Below, one piece after another: positions 1 to 11,199 of a DNA stretch of 64,000 nt. The notes under the pieces were generated by a model. The model did no database searches, had not been told where the DNA came from, and saw only the letters and a program-made list of their open reading frames with translations. The DNA is from Hordeum vulgare subsp. vulgare (taxonomy: Eukaryota; Streptophyta; Magnoliopsida; Poales; Poaceae): NCBI RefSeq assembly GCF_904849725.1, contig NC_058521.1, forward strand, positions 340,302,638-340,366,637, written 5' to 3'. Position numbers and translations under genes: made by a program. How positions within the stretch are numbered: the first letter of the stretch is position 1; each line of letters opens with the position of its first letter.

Positions 1-1158
1 TAGCCGCGTCCGTGGATATGGACTACTTGGAGACATATGTTGTTCATAGATAACTTCAATGGCTACTCATAAAATTGGCAAGATAAGCGTGAGTGTCGTG
101 GACGGCATTCCGTATGGAGACGGAATGATTCCACGATGGAGTATTGCTGTAGTCTTAGTGGACTCATGTGCGAGAAATTAAGTTGTTTAAAATTGTTTTA
201 AAATGTAAGTTGTCTAGCCACGAGTCAAATGTTGGCTTTCCACATGAAACCCCACAATACCTTATTGATACTTTGCATGAGTAGTTAGTTATCCTAAAGT
301 CTTGCTGAGTACCCCCGTACTCATGTTTGCTTAATAATTGTTGCAGAGGTTTCTAATGACCCTAATGGAGGGTTCTTCATAGACATCGACGACGATGAGT
401 AGCTGGTGTCCCAGCTACGATCTGGCCCTAGGTTGGGTCTGTAGTATAGTCAGGCCATGTGCCTTCTAGTTTCACCTGTCTGTACTCAGACAGTTTTAAA
501 CACTTCCGCTGGCTTGTAACTGAATGACTGCTAGTATGGGTCGTGAGACCCTTACTGTGTAATATTATGTGTGTGGCTCTTCCGAGCCTCCTAAATAAAG
601 CTTGTATGTTTATGGTTATGTTGTGATGCCATCGATGTATCTATACATATCGGTATGCCATGCGTACGTGTGTCGTACTTGATATGTATAGGGTTCGATT
701 ACCTAGCCGTAAGATTTAGTAGCACTCCTTACAGGGAAATGCCCCTTTGTGATCCAACGAGCCATGGTAGCTCGCTACTGCTCCGGACACATTGGTTGAC
801 CGGCGTGTGTCCTTCTTAGCTGTTGTGTCTATTCCTTCTGGAAAATGTCACGCAATGTAATGGAGTCCTTGTTTCTTGCTACGACTCGTCTACATTCGCT
901 GGTGACCGACACCTGCTTTGCTGGGTCATGTATGCATGTCCCTGTGCGGAACTGCCACTTTGGTTTATGACTAGACATGTCGATCCGGGTTCTTTGTCAT
1001 TGGATTGCTAGCGACACAATTGCATACGTGAGTCAAAAGGCGCAAACGGTCCCGGCTAAGGTAAGGCTACAGCCGTGGGGTCAACCGTGCGTGAGACTGC
1101 AAAGGGATGCGATGTGTTACAGGTTGGATTCCTATGGCTTAGGATCGGGGTCCCGACA
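1..1158 (+). repeat. Left LTR (3' part only) of the Tekay-type element
   Basis: Bases 1-1158 align without gaps to 10042-11199. They end in ...tcccgaca, as does the right LTR. An AATAAA at 594-599 is a candidate polyadenylation signal, which would place the R/U5 border near 620. The first 822 bases are identical to the right LTR by my reading. All 14 mismatches fall after position 822. Confidence 0.95.
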
Positions 1159-1162
1159 GCGT

Positions 1163-1175
1163 TGGTATTAGAGCC
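1163..1175 (+). promoter_or_regulatory. Primer binding site, initiator tRNA-Met type
   Basis: The motif tggtattagagcc lies four bases after the LTR end. It matches the usual plant initiator-Met primer site tggtatcagagc with one C-to-T change, and would prime minus-strand cDNA synthesis. Confidence 0.85.
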
Positions 1176-1539
1176 TGACTGACTGTAGGATTACTAAGCC
1201 AAACTGGTCGAAGTTGAGTCTAGAATTGCTTTAGTTATATATAAGGGAATTGTTTGTGGAAGGGAACGTAAGACTCTTGTTCTCTTCTCAAGTTATTCTA
1301 TTCTGGTCATCCTCGTCTTTTCTGCGGGAATTAAGGACTAGGTTACTCATCTTCTTCTAGGCTCGTGTTTCTGATCGATAGCTTATAAGACTACGGGTCG
1401 AGAGTTATATTGGGTTTCCTTTATTCCTAGGAAAAAGGAAGTAAGTTTGATGATCAGAGAATTGAACTTGATAGTTGAGTGGTTACGCTATCCATTTTTG
1501 GGTTGTCTCAAAATTTATTTTTGAGCATTTACAGCCGTT

Positions 1540-2370
1540 ATGCTGCCCAATTTTGCTTTCAGAGCTCTAATGCTTTTGCATTACTCTCTATTTCAGATGG
1601 CTGGCCGTCCTTCTCGTGCGGTGGTACGTCTGACCAGGTGCATTGATGTGCCGGGTCATACGGCCATGCTGGTCAGGGTGATGTCGGTGTGCGGTTATCG
1701 CTGGTACCCCGAGTACACAGTGGAGGAACAGTACCGAGACTTCAACCAGAGCCAGTATATCTGCACTGTTAGGGTATTTCCAGACTACCCTGGAGCTGAG
1801 GAGCCAATCCATTGGTCCTATGGGTTGGGTGTCACTATTGACATGGCTGTACAAGATGCTGCCTATTCAATGCTGACCATTATGAGGGCGAGACATGCAG
1901 TGCTGCAGAATTCAGAGTTCTTCTATGTTCCTGCCTCTCAGCCTGGTGAAGAGGGATACCTTAGTGGAGTCTATTTTGATTCTTCTATGGAGGATCCACT
2001 ACTGCGGTCCACTGCTGAGATGCTAGAGAACAGAGACAGGGATGCTCGTGCTCTCCGCATGGAGCTTTATGCTACTCGTGCCCGTCTGTGGACGGCTTTG
2101 ACGCAGCTGGCACCGGTAGTCCAGACAGGGTACGGAGATATGGAGATGCTGAACCCTGTTAGGAACCATCTTCCGGCCCACGTTAACTGGCTAGCTATAG
2201 GAGGAGTCACCCCTCTTCGGGGACCCCTATTACCACCAGTCAGGGGACCAAGGTCAAATCCGTGTCCTTATGGATCCCAGGGATCTCAGGCCAGAGTGTT
2301 TCCTGATCCGCAGGTTGATCTTCCAGGCCATGGAGGTAATCTCTGTGAGATGTTTTATGCGGATGCCTGA
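1540..2370 (+). CDS. Extra retrotransposon ORF upstream of gag, dsRBD-like protein of unknown function
   Basis: This uninterrupted ORF of 276 codons lies between the primer site and gag. Two starts are possible: 1540, or 1597 (residue 20, MAGRPSRAVVR), which directly follows a tttcag splice-acceptor-like sequence. The second gives a 257-residue product and looks more natural. Residues 57-116 hold a Tyr/Val-rich strand pair (QYICTVRVFPD) followed by GLGVTIDMAVQDAAYSML. The G-x-G-x-T-x3-A-x3-AA-x3-L spacing equals the C-terminal half of double-stranded-RNA-binding domains. The lysines that normally touch RNA are replaced by Ile, Asp, Met and Val. Residues 156-190 look helical or coiled-coil, and the tail is Pro/Gly-rich. 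I recall similar hypothetical proteins in grass retrotransposons but know no assigned function. Its intactness beside broken gag and pol is notable. Confidence 0.75.
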   Translation: MLPNFAFRALMLLHYSLFQMAGRPSRAVVRLTRCIDVPGHTAMLVRVMSVCGYRWYPEYTVEEQYRDFNQSQYICTVRVFPDYPGAEEPIHWSYGLGVTIDMAVQDAAYSMLTIMRARHAVLQNSEFFYVPASQPGEEGYLSGVYFDSSMEDPLLRSTAEMLENRDRDARALRMELYATRARLWTALTQLAPVVQTGYGDMEMLNPVRNHLPAHVNWLAIGGVTPLRGPLLPPVRGPRSNPCPYGSQGSQARVFPDPQVDLPGHGGNLCEMFYADA

Positions 2371-2713
2371 GCTGTGAGCGGAAGGATAGTATGGTAGTAG
2401 CCGTACGTTCACAGTCCTGCGTGACTTGTGAAGTATGCTTGTGATGTGAAATGAATTCCGGAGGCCTAGATAAATAATGTATAGGAAGCTTGTAAGCCTC
2501 TGATGAGTAGTTTCATAATTTCAGTAGTTTGCTCTTTGGTTAAGGTTGTGCTGAACTATGTAAGGGTGTGTATGAACCATGGTGTATATAGAGCAGTTGC
2601 TTGTTACCATGTTGTTCGGATATTCATTTCCGCATTCCGTGTGTTCAGTACATTCTTAATCCATAGCTAGTATTGATATGATATTGGTCTAAGTTGTGAG
2701 TTTGTTTGTCAGG

Positions 2714-3800
2714 ATGGTGTTCACCAGGTTGAACCGTGCCCCTGCTCATGAGCAAGGCGAGGGTAGTCAAGCGTCGCAGGAAGACCTGCCTCACCCTCCC
2801 TCTCTGGCGGAAGTTATGCTTGAGGCAGAAAGGAACAAAACGGAGACCAACCGACTATTAGAGCGTATTGAGCAGAATACGGCTCGTCAGCCTAGGAATG
2901 CTGCAGTGTCCCTCAACGACTTTGTCAAGCTGAATCCTCCAAAGTTTCATCACTCTATCGATCCCCTCGACGCTGATGACTGGCTGTGCAGCATCTCACG
3001 CAAGATTCGCTCTGCAAATGTTTCTGAGACGGACAAGGTGACCTTTGCGGCGTATTTCCTGGAAGGACCCGCCAATCTGTGGTGGGAGAACTTTGAAGTA
3101 TGCGTCCTGCTGAACCAGCAGCCACATGGGCAGACTTCAGTGCAGCCTTCCAGTTGCACCATATTCCAGAGGGCCTGATGGACAGAAAGAGAGAGGAGTT
3201 CTGTGCTTTCACTCAGGGCAAGTTAACCGTGGATGCCTATAGCCGCGAATTCGGTAACCTCGCCCTCTATGCAACAGAGGAGGTGTCTACTGACGCCAAG
3301 AAGCAAGCAAGATTCTGTAAGGGTCTGAGCCCTGAGCTTCGTCGTGATCTGCGCCTCCACGAGTGTGCAAGCTTTCAAGCCCTGGTCAACAAGGCGATCA
3401 GTGCCGAGACTGGTCATACCGACTTTGAAGCCACAAGGAAGCACTCTCGTGACTTTGGCTCGTCATCTGGTTCCGCGTTTCCAAAACGCAGGCTGTGGGT
3501 TCCAAACAGTTCTCTGTCGCCAAGATACACTCCGAGGCCATCCTACGTGGTGCCTCAGATGAATCAGACCAACCCTCCAGCAAAAACATATGGTGGTCCA
3601 GCTAACAATGCTGCACCACGTGCCAACCAAGTGATATGCTACAAGTGTGGAGAACCAGGGCACTATTCCCGTGAGTGTCCTCAAAATGTGGGTGCCAAGC
3701 AACCCCCAAAGTCCGACGGGCAAGGCAAGTCGGGCAAGGCTTACTATGTGAAGCCAACTCCTGCACGTGGCCGTGTGAACTATGTCTCAGCAGAAGAAGC
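2714..3800 (+). pseudogene. gag: gag of Tekay-type element, frameshifted
   Basis: Gag would form the particle that packages element RNA. The start at 2714 (MVFTRLNRAPAHEQ) is chosen over an in-frame codon at 2696 because it follows a tttgtcag acceptor-like sequence and fits the family start. The first frame runs to about 3097 through the retrotransposon gag motif around [14 protein letters not shown]. Near 3097-3100 the reading moves to another frame, consistent with one lost base. It then continues through [19 protein letters not shown] and other gag core sequence to a CCHC zinc knuckle at 3637-3678 (C-x2-C-x4-H-x4-C). No slippery heptamer or pseudoknot is evident at the break, so I read it as mutation rather than programmed frameshifting. 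Confidence 0.9.
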
Positions 3801-6800
3801 TGCAGAGGATCCCGACGTCATACTCGGTACGCTTCTTGTTAATCATCACCCAGCGTCTGTTCTCTTTGACACTGGGTCTTCTCATTCCTTCATTTCAGAA
3901 AGTTATGCACAGTTGCATGACATGTCTTTTTCTGATATGCCAATTCCATTGGTTGTCCAAACTCCTGGTAGTAAATGGCAAACCTCTAGGATAACCTATG
4001 ACAATGAAATTCTAGTAGACAGGCTAGTTTTTCTAGCCTCATTGATAGCCTTGAAATCTTCGGATATCAATATCATCTTGGGTATGGACTGGGTGTCAGC
4101 CCACTATGCCAAGATTGATACTCATTCGAGAAATGTCCAGCTTACCCATCCCTTGGGTGAGATAGTAAATGTCTCTACTCGAGTTGCCAAATGCCAACTC
4201 TATTCCTTAAATGCCAACCCTCTTCCGGAACTTGAAGACATTCCGGTAGTCCGTGACTTCCCGGATGTTTTTCTAGAGGAACTGCCAGGAATTCCACCTG
4301 ACACAGATGTAGAGTTCGTGATAGATCTTGTTCCGGGAACCGTTCCAATAGCCAGAAGACCATATAAGATGGCACCCCTGGAGCTAGCCGAACTTAAGAA
4401 GCAACTAGATGAGGCCTTGAATAAAGGTTTCATTCATCCTAGCTCTTCTCCTTGGGCTTGCCATTTCCTCTTCGTTAAGAAGAAAGACGGAACGGATCGG
4501 ATGGTTGTAGATTATCGACCAGTTAATCTGGTCACCATAAAGAACAAGTATCCGCTCCCCAGGATCAACGATCTGTACGATCAGCGCGCTGGATCCTCAG
4601 TCTTCTCCAAAATGGATTTGAGGTTGGGATACCACCAAATCAAGATCAAGAACGGGGACATTCCAAAAACGGCCTTTGTTACTCGTTATGGCCAATACGA
4701 GTACACCATCATGTCCTTCGGTTTAACCAATGCGCCAGCCACCTTCTCTCGTCTGATGAATTCAATCTTCATGGAGTATTTGGATAAATGCGTCGTGGTA
4801 TACCTCGATGATATTCTCATCTACTCGAAGAACAAACAAGAACATGCCGAGCATCTAAGGCTGGTATTGATGAAACTTCGAGAGCATCGCCTTTATGCCA
4901 AGTTTTCAAAATGTGAATTTTGGTTACCAGAAGTGACCTATCTAGGTCACGTAATCTCTGGTAAGGGTATTGCTGTCAATCCCGAGAGAGTTCAAGCTGT
5001 CCTTGATTGGACTCAACCTGAATCGGTTAAGCAAGTTAGGAGTTTTCTTGGTCTAGCGAGCTATTGTCGCCGCTTTGTCGAGAATTTCTCCAAGGTTGCA
5101 AAGCCTCTAACTGAACTCCTCAAGTAGGATAAAAAGTTCGAGTGGACACCACAGTGTGAGCATAGTTTTCAGGAACTGAAAAGATTCCTGACTTCCGCAC
5201 CTGTGTTGCTGCCACCAGATTTTTCTAAGGACTTTGTTATCTATTGCGACGCGTCGCGACAAGGATTAGGTTGCATTCTCATGCAAGATCGTCATGTGAT
5301 CGCATACGCATCTTGATGGTTGCGTCAACATGAGGATAATTATCCCACACATGACCTTGAGCTTGCAGCTGTGGTCCATGCACTAAAAACCTGGCGACCT
5401 TACCTTCTGGGTAATCGTTGCAAAATATTCACTGATCACCAAAGTCTGAAATATATCTTCACCCAGCCGGATTTGAATCTCAGGCAAAGACGGTGGGTTG
5501 AGTTGATCTCTGATTACGACTTAGGGATAACTTACACCCCGGGGAAGGCCAATGTTATGGCTGATGCACTAAGTCGTAAATCATATTGTAACAATTTGAT
5601 GCTACAACAAGGTCAACCACATCTTTATGAGGAATTTCGGAAGTTAAATGTCCATATTGTTCCTCAAGGATTCCTTTCTACACTGGTGGCGAAGCCTACT
5701 CTTAGGGATCAAATCATAGCCGTGCAGGCTCATGATAAGGGTATATCCCGGATGAAGGAGAATATTGCTAGCGGTAACGCTAGGGATTTCTCCATCAATG
5801 AGAAAGGTGTTGTGTTCTTTCAGAACCGTTTAGTGGTTCCTAAGAGCAAACGTCTGCGGCAATTGATCCTTAAGGAGGCTCATGATTCTCCTCTCACCAT
5901 TCAACCCCGTAGTACTAAGATGGATCAGGACCTACGCCACAGGTTCTGGTGGACTAGGGTGAAGAGAGAAATTGCTGAGTTCGTTGCTAACTGCGACGTT
6001 TGTCGTCGAGTTAAGGCAGAACATCAAAGGCTTGCTGGCACCCTTCAACCTTTAGCTATTCCTGAATGGAAATGGGATAAAGTTAGTATGGATTTCATTA
6101 CCGGATTTCCCAAGACCAAGAAAGGAAATAATGCTATCTTTGTGGTCATTGACCGTCTCTCCAAAGTAGCTCATTTTCTTCCCGTTCGTGAGAGTATAAC
6201 AGCTAGCCAGCTAGCGGAGTTATATATCTCTCGAATAGTGTCTCTCCATGGTGTTCCCCTAGAGATTAACTCGGACCGTGGGAGTATCTTTACTTCTCAC
6301 TTCTGGGAAAGTTTTCATAATGCCATGGGGACTCACTTATCGTTTAGCACTGCTTTCCATCCTCAATCAATTGGTCAAGTAGAAAGAGTGAATCAAATCC
6401 TGAAAGATATGCTCGGAGCTTGTGTTATATCGTTCGGTATGAATTGGGATAAGTGCCTTCCATTCGCCGAATTCGCTTATAACAATAGTTATCAATCAAG
6501 CTTGGGCAAAGCTCCTTTTGAAGTTCTCTATGGACAAAGATGTCGAACACCTCTTAATTGGTCAGAAACCGGAGAGAGGCAACTCTTTGGCCCGGATATG
6601 ATCCATGATGCAAAAGAGCAGGTTCGCATTATTCGTGAAAAGTTGAAAACAGCCCAGTCTCGTCAAAAGAGCCAATATGATCGTCATCATAAGGCTGTGA
6701 CCTTTGAAGTTGACGAGAAGGCTTACCTACGGGTTACACCTTTGAAGAGTACCCATCGATTCGGTATCAAGGGCAAGTTGGCTCCTCGTTACATTGGTCC

Positions 6801-7101
6801 TTTTTGCATTCTTGCCAAACGAGGAGAAGTTGCCTACCAGTTGGAACTTCCTCCGCATATTTCCAAGGTTCATGATGTCTTCCACGTCTCGCAACTCACG
6901 CGTTGCTTTTCGGATCCTATCCGTGAAGTGGACCACGAAACGCTTGATCTCCAAGATAACCTTTCATACCGAGAATACCCCATGCATATTCTTGATCAAG
7001 CTGAGTGTACCACTCGACGTCGAAACCTCAAGTTTCTTAAAGTTCAATGGTCAAATCATTCTGAAAAGGAGGCAACTTGGGAAAGAGATGATTGTCTCTG
7101 A
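3801..7101 (+). pseudogene. pol: pol of Tekay-type element: protease, RT, RNase H, integrase, chromodomain
   Basis: It reads in the same frame as the distal gag segment. The protease active triad DTG is at 3868-3876. RT follows, with YLDD at 4801-4812. RNase H has YCDAS at 5242-5256 and TDHQSL from 5431. Integrase has its zinc-finger C-x2-C at 5992-6003 and catalytic Asp 6091, Asp 6274 and Glu 6382, which gives D,D35E spacing. A C-terminal chromodomain lies at about 6970-7098 ([24 protein letters not shown]); in this clade it tethers integration to heterochromatin marks. Two in-frame stops break it, TAG at 5125-5127 (after RT) and TGA at 5314-5316 (inside RNase H). The frame is otherwise open to the stop at 7099-7101. 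Confidence 0.95.
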
Positions 7102-7157
7102 CTTGATTATCCTGAGTTATTCCCGACGACTTCTAAATCTCGGGACGAGATTCTTTT

Positions 7158-7171
7158 GAGTGGGGGTGAGT
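7158..7171 (+). other. Polypurine tract of Tekay-type element
   Basis: The purine-rich sequence gagtgggggtgag directly precedes the right LTR start. It follows a clade-typical tail (ctcgggacgagattctttt) and would prime plus-strand synthesis. Confidence 0.8.
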
Positions 7172-10100
7172 TGTCACATCCCTGACACCTTAATCAAGTT
7201 AGCATTGTGCTCATATCTTCTTTGCATTTCATCTAGGAAATTTTCAACAAGAACAAAGTAAGTGGTGAACCAAAACCAAAAAATCCTAGCCACTTCTCCA
7301 ATTAAAGGAAATTTCAAACTAGTTCAAATCAATGAACTCAAAATGGCCTCAAGAAAAGTTCAGCTTTTCTAATAAATCATGGAAACAAATAAGCAGTGAA
7401 GAAAACCATTTTCATAACACTTTTGGCATTTCAAATAAATGCAAAAAAGCTACTGATTTCAAGTTTTAATTTTGAATTCAAAAACTTTAAGTTTTCAAAA
7501 ATGTTGAAAACTTTAGGAATGATTGGACACATTCCAACTAATATTCTGGTGTGTTCAAAATAATTTTATAAACTATTTTGGAGCTGAAATAAAAAAGCAA
7601 ATCAAAATAGTTAGCAAATCAGAAAAACAAAACAGAAAGAAAAGAGAAAGAAAAGAGGAAAACCTTACCCCTCGCCTGAGGAGGCCCAGCCCACCAGGGG
7701 CAGGGTCGTCTTCTTCCTCTGCCTTCTGGCAGAGGGGAGATCGACCACGGCGGCCCCCTCCACCTCCTGCTTCGCCGTGGCGACCTCCGGTGCCCCCCAG
7801 GACAGCGCGACAACGGGGATATCCTCCCCGAGCCCGTCTCTATCCGTTCCCCTGCTCTACTTTCCCCCTTCTCTCGGGATCTCTCCTCCCTCCTTCTGCC
7901 GCCATTGCCAAGAGCTTGAGCTCGAGCCGCCGCGCCTCTAGCCACAGCACCTCCCTTCCGAGTAGTCCAGTAGCTCCGCCTCGACGAGCCGGTTCTCTCT
8001 GCAAAGGCCGAAGCCTCCCCGAGCCCTGCAACGTCCCCAACGCCATCGTCTTCAACCTTCAGTCGCCGGCAAATCGACGATGAAACACCGGCTACAGCCC
8101 CTCGCCGAGCAGTCCGAGCCTAGCTTCACCTCCATCGTGAGCCTGCGATCGTTTCCCCTCTTCTTCCCCTCGGATTCGTGCCCCCTAGCCACTGGACCAT
8201 CGAACCCGTACTCCGGCAGCCGCCCCGGCTCGTCGCCGGCTTGCTCCGGCCACCTATAGCCCTCCCTGAGGCCAGCACTAGATGAGGTCGACCCTGGGGA
8301 TCATCCCAGTGCTCTCGGGATCCTTCTCCGAGCGCCACAGCACGATATAGCGTGTCCCCGGCGAGGTTCTGCCGCGGATCTGGTCGTCGCCGGCCAGGCT
8401 CCGGCGGGGAACGACGTGGCCAGCTTAACCCAGTAGTTTAAACCCTAATCGCTCGCTGACAGTGGGCCCAAGGCCAAGTCAAACCCACTTAGGGGCTGGT
8501 CAGCGCGGGATTAGCCCCTGAGACGCTGACCAGTGGGTCCCCCTGTCAGGTTTGACCTGATCAGGTCAGTTGACCTGCTGACTCCATGATGATGCAGTCA
8601 TGACGCAATAAGTGAATTTCTGATTTAAAAGAATTCCAAAAAAATGCCAAAACTTCTAAAAATCATAGAAATTAATTTGTAACTCCAATGAAAATAATTT
8701 ATATATGAAAAAGTATCAGAAAAATTCATGGAATCTGAATATGTCATTTTCAAACATGTTTGAAAATGTTACTGAACCCAAACATATGGATTAATGAATA
8801 AGCTAACTTTCATAAATACTTTGGAGATGGAATTTGGAAAATATTTAAATTTCACTACAAATGATATGATCAAACACTGTTCAAATCACAAACCAGCAAC
8901 CTAACCTGTCTTTTCCATGCATGATAAAAGCAAGTTGATCTGAGCATCAGGTCGAATCAATTAAAATGGTATTCGAGAATACCTCGTTTGAAGTGATATT
9001 TGAATTTGATTCAAATCAACTTCAAACCTAATAAATGCTAGCTATAATAGTATACCACTTTGCATCTTCATGCCATGCTCATGCATCATCTTGTTGCATA
9101 TGTTTGTTATTGATTGTTGTCATTCCTTTCGGTAGGCTCCACTCCCCCAGATTCCACCGAATATCCGTCTGACGGATGTCGTCCCCCGTCTTAGCAACAA
9201 GGCAAGCAACCATTTTGATCATTTCGATAAATCCCATGTTCTCGCTCCTGCACTTATTTATTGCATTAGGATCAAATGCTTTAAATGCTTTTGCCACGTT
9301 ATTTGAACCCACTTCCTTTGCATAACCTATCCTTGTCACAGTAACTAGCTGAACCTTGCAACCTAGCATACCTGGTAGTTGCTTGAGCCATGATGTGACT
9401 TATCCTGCTATGCATGCTATGCTTAGAGTTGTGTATGGTCTGTCATCTGGGAGATGAACAGAATTGTGATAATGTGTTCAGTAAGTAAAGGTTGTGAGTT
9501 GGACCTGATTTGGTAAAGGTACCGGTGAAAGGCTACGCAGGAGTACATGGCGGGTTGTTTCATTGGAACCGTCCTTAGGAACTGAGTTCCGTGTATGTAA
9601 TCCAAGGCTAGATACTACCACACGTTGGGATACTTAATTGACCCTCTCGACTTATTAATCGCTTAGTACTCGGTCCAGGAGTTGCAAGTAGTTTCTGGTG
9701 TTTATAGTCATGCTGGAGGCCGTGCATAGCGCTGACCTGAGAGGTGGGTTGTGATGTGGTAGGCAGTTGCACGATGTACCAAGTGGCACCCGGATGGTGG
9801 GCTTGGGAACCCTGCGCACATCGTTTGGGGCCATGGTGGAAACCTCGGCCGGACTTTCGTGCGGGTTACTCTCAGATAGGCGATAAACCTGGACTAGGTA
9901 CTAGTGTGGTTAACGGTCGTGGCCGACTCCCTCGCTGGGCTTCCGCTTGAAGGATGCCGAGGTGCATGACGTGCACATGGTGATAAGTGGCGAGAGCGTG
10001 TGTGACGAAGTACACCCCTGCAGGGTTATGATCTATTCGAATAGCCGCGTCCGTGGATATGGACTACTTGGAGACATATGTTGTTCATAGATAACTTCAA

Positions 10101-11199
10101 TGGCTACTCATAAAATTGGCAAGATAAGCGTGAGTGTCGTGGACGGCATTCCGTATGGAGACGGAATGATTCCACGATGGAGTATTGCTGTAGTCTTAGT
10201 GGACTCATGTGCGAGAAATTAAGTTGTTTAAAATTGTTTTAAAATGTAAGTTGTCTAGCCACGAGTCAAATGTTGGCTTTCCACATGAAACCCCACAATA
10301 CCTTATTGATACTTTGCATGAGTAGTTAGTTATCCTAAAGTCTTGCTGAGTACCCCCGTACTCATGTTTGCTTAATAATTGTTGCAGAGGTTTCTAATGA
10401 CCCTAATGGAGGGTTCTTCATAGACATCGACGACGATGAGTAGCTGGTGTCCCAGCTACGATCTGGCCCTAGGTTGGGTCTGTAGTATAGTCAGGCCATG
10501 TGCCTTCTAGTTTCACCTGTCTGTACTCAGACAGTTTTAAACACTTCCGCTGGCTTGTAACTGAATGACTGCTAGTATGGGTCGTGAGACCCTTACTGTG
10601 TAATATTATGTGTGTGGCTCTTCCGAGCCTCCTAAATAAAGCTTGTATGTTTATGGTTATGTTGTGATGCCATCGATGTATCTATACATATCGGTATGCC
10701 ATGCGTACGTGTGTCGTACTTGATATGTATAGGGTTCGATTACCTAGCCGTAAGATTTAGTAGCACTCCTTACAGGGAAATGCCCCTTTGTGATCCAACG
10801 AGCCATGGTAGCTCGCTACTGCTCCGGACACATTGGTTGACCGGCGTGTGTCCTTCTTAGCTGCTATGTCTGTTCCTTCCGGAAAATGTCACGCGATGTA
10901 ATGGAGTCCTTGTTTCTTGCTACGACTCGTCTACATTCGCTGGTGACCGACACCTGCTTTGCTGGGTCATGTATGCATGTCCCTGTGCGGAACTGCCACT
11001 TTGGTTTATGACTAGACATGTCGATCCGGGTTCTTTGTCATTGGCTTGCTAGCGACACAATTACATACGTGAGTCAAAAGGCGCAAACGGTCCCGGCCAA
11101 GGTAAGGTTGCAGCCGTGGGGTCAACCGTGCGTGAGACCGCAAATGGATGCGAGGTGTTACAGGCTGGATTCCTATGGCTTAGGATCGGGGTCCCGACA
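7172..11199 (+). repeat. Right LTR of Tekay-type element (4028 bp)
   Basis: It starts tgtcacatccctgac and ends cggggtcccgaca. The layout is an AT-rich start (7172-7650), a GC-rich block with C-rich plus-strand composition (7660-8580), an AT-rich stretch to about 9060, then the part shared with the left LTR (10042 on). The AATAAA at 10635-10640 is the candidate polyadenylation signal. Open frames in the GC-rich block (7523-8083 and others) have low-complexity Pro/Arg/Ser composition and no recognised domain. I treat them as non-coding. Confidence 0.93.

Larger units (their letters stand above)
1..11199 (+). mobile_element. Tekay/Del-type chromodomain Gypsy LTR retrotransposon (left LTR cut by window edge)
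   Basis: The order is partial left LTR (1-1158), primer binding site, extra ORF, gag, protease, RT, RNase H, integrase, chromodomain, polypurine tract and full right LTR (7172-11199, 4028 bp). The C-terminal chromodomain and the D,D35E integrase place it in the Tekay/Del chromovirus clade. Such elements integrate in chromatin via reverse-transcribed cDNA. It sits in a LARD-family LTR: the five bases after its right end (atccc, 11200-11204) match the uninterrupted site at 30188-30192 in that element's other LTR. The left end and left TSD lie before the window. It cannot be autonomous because gag is frameshifted and pol carries two stops. The 4 kb LTRs are long for the clade. The exact family is not asserted. 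Confidence 0.93.

Noticed and set aside
3090..3110. Programmed ribosomal frameshift in gag of the Tekay-type element
   Set aside because: The break falls inside the gag core rather than at a gag/pol border, and no slippery heptamer is evident. A one-base loss is simpler.
7523..8083. Open frame of 186 codons in the right LTR of the Tekay-type element
   Set aside because: It lies in the GC-rich LTR block, has Pro/Arg/Ser-rich low-complexity translation, overlaps frames on the other strand and matches no known domain.
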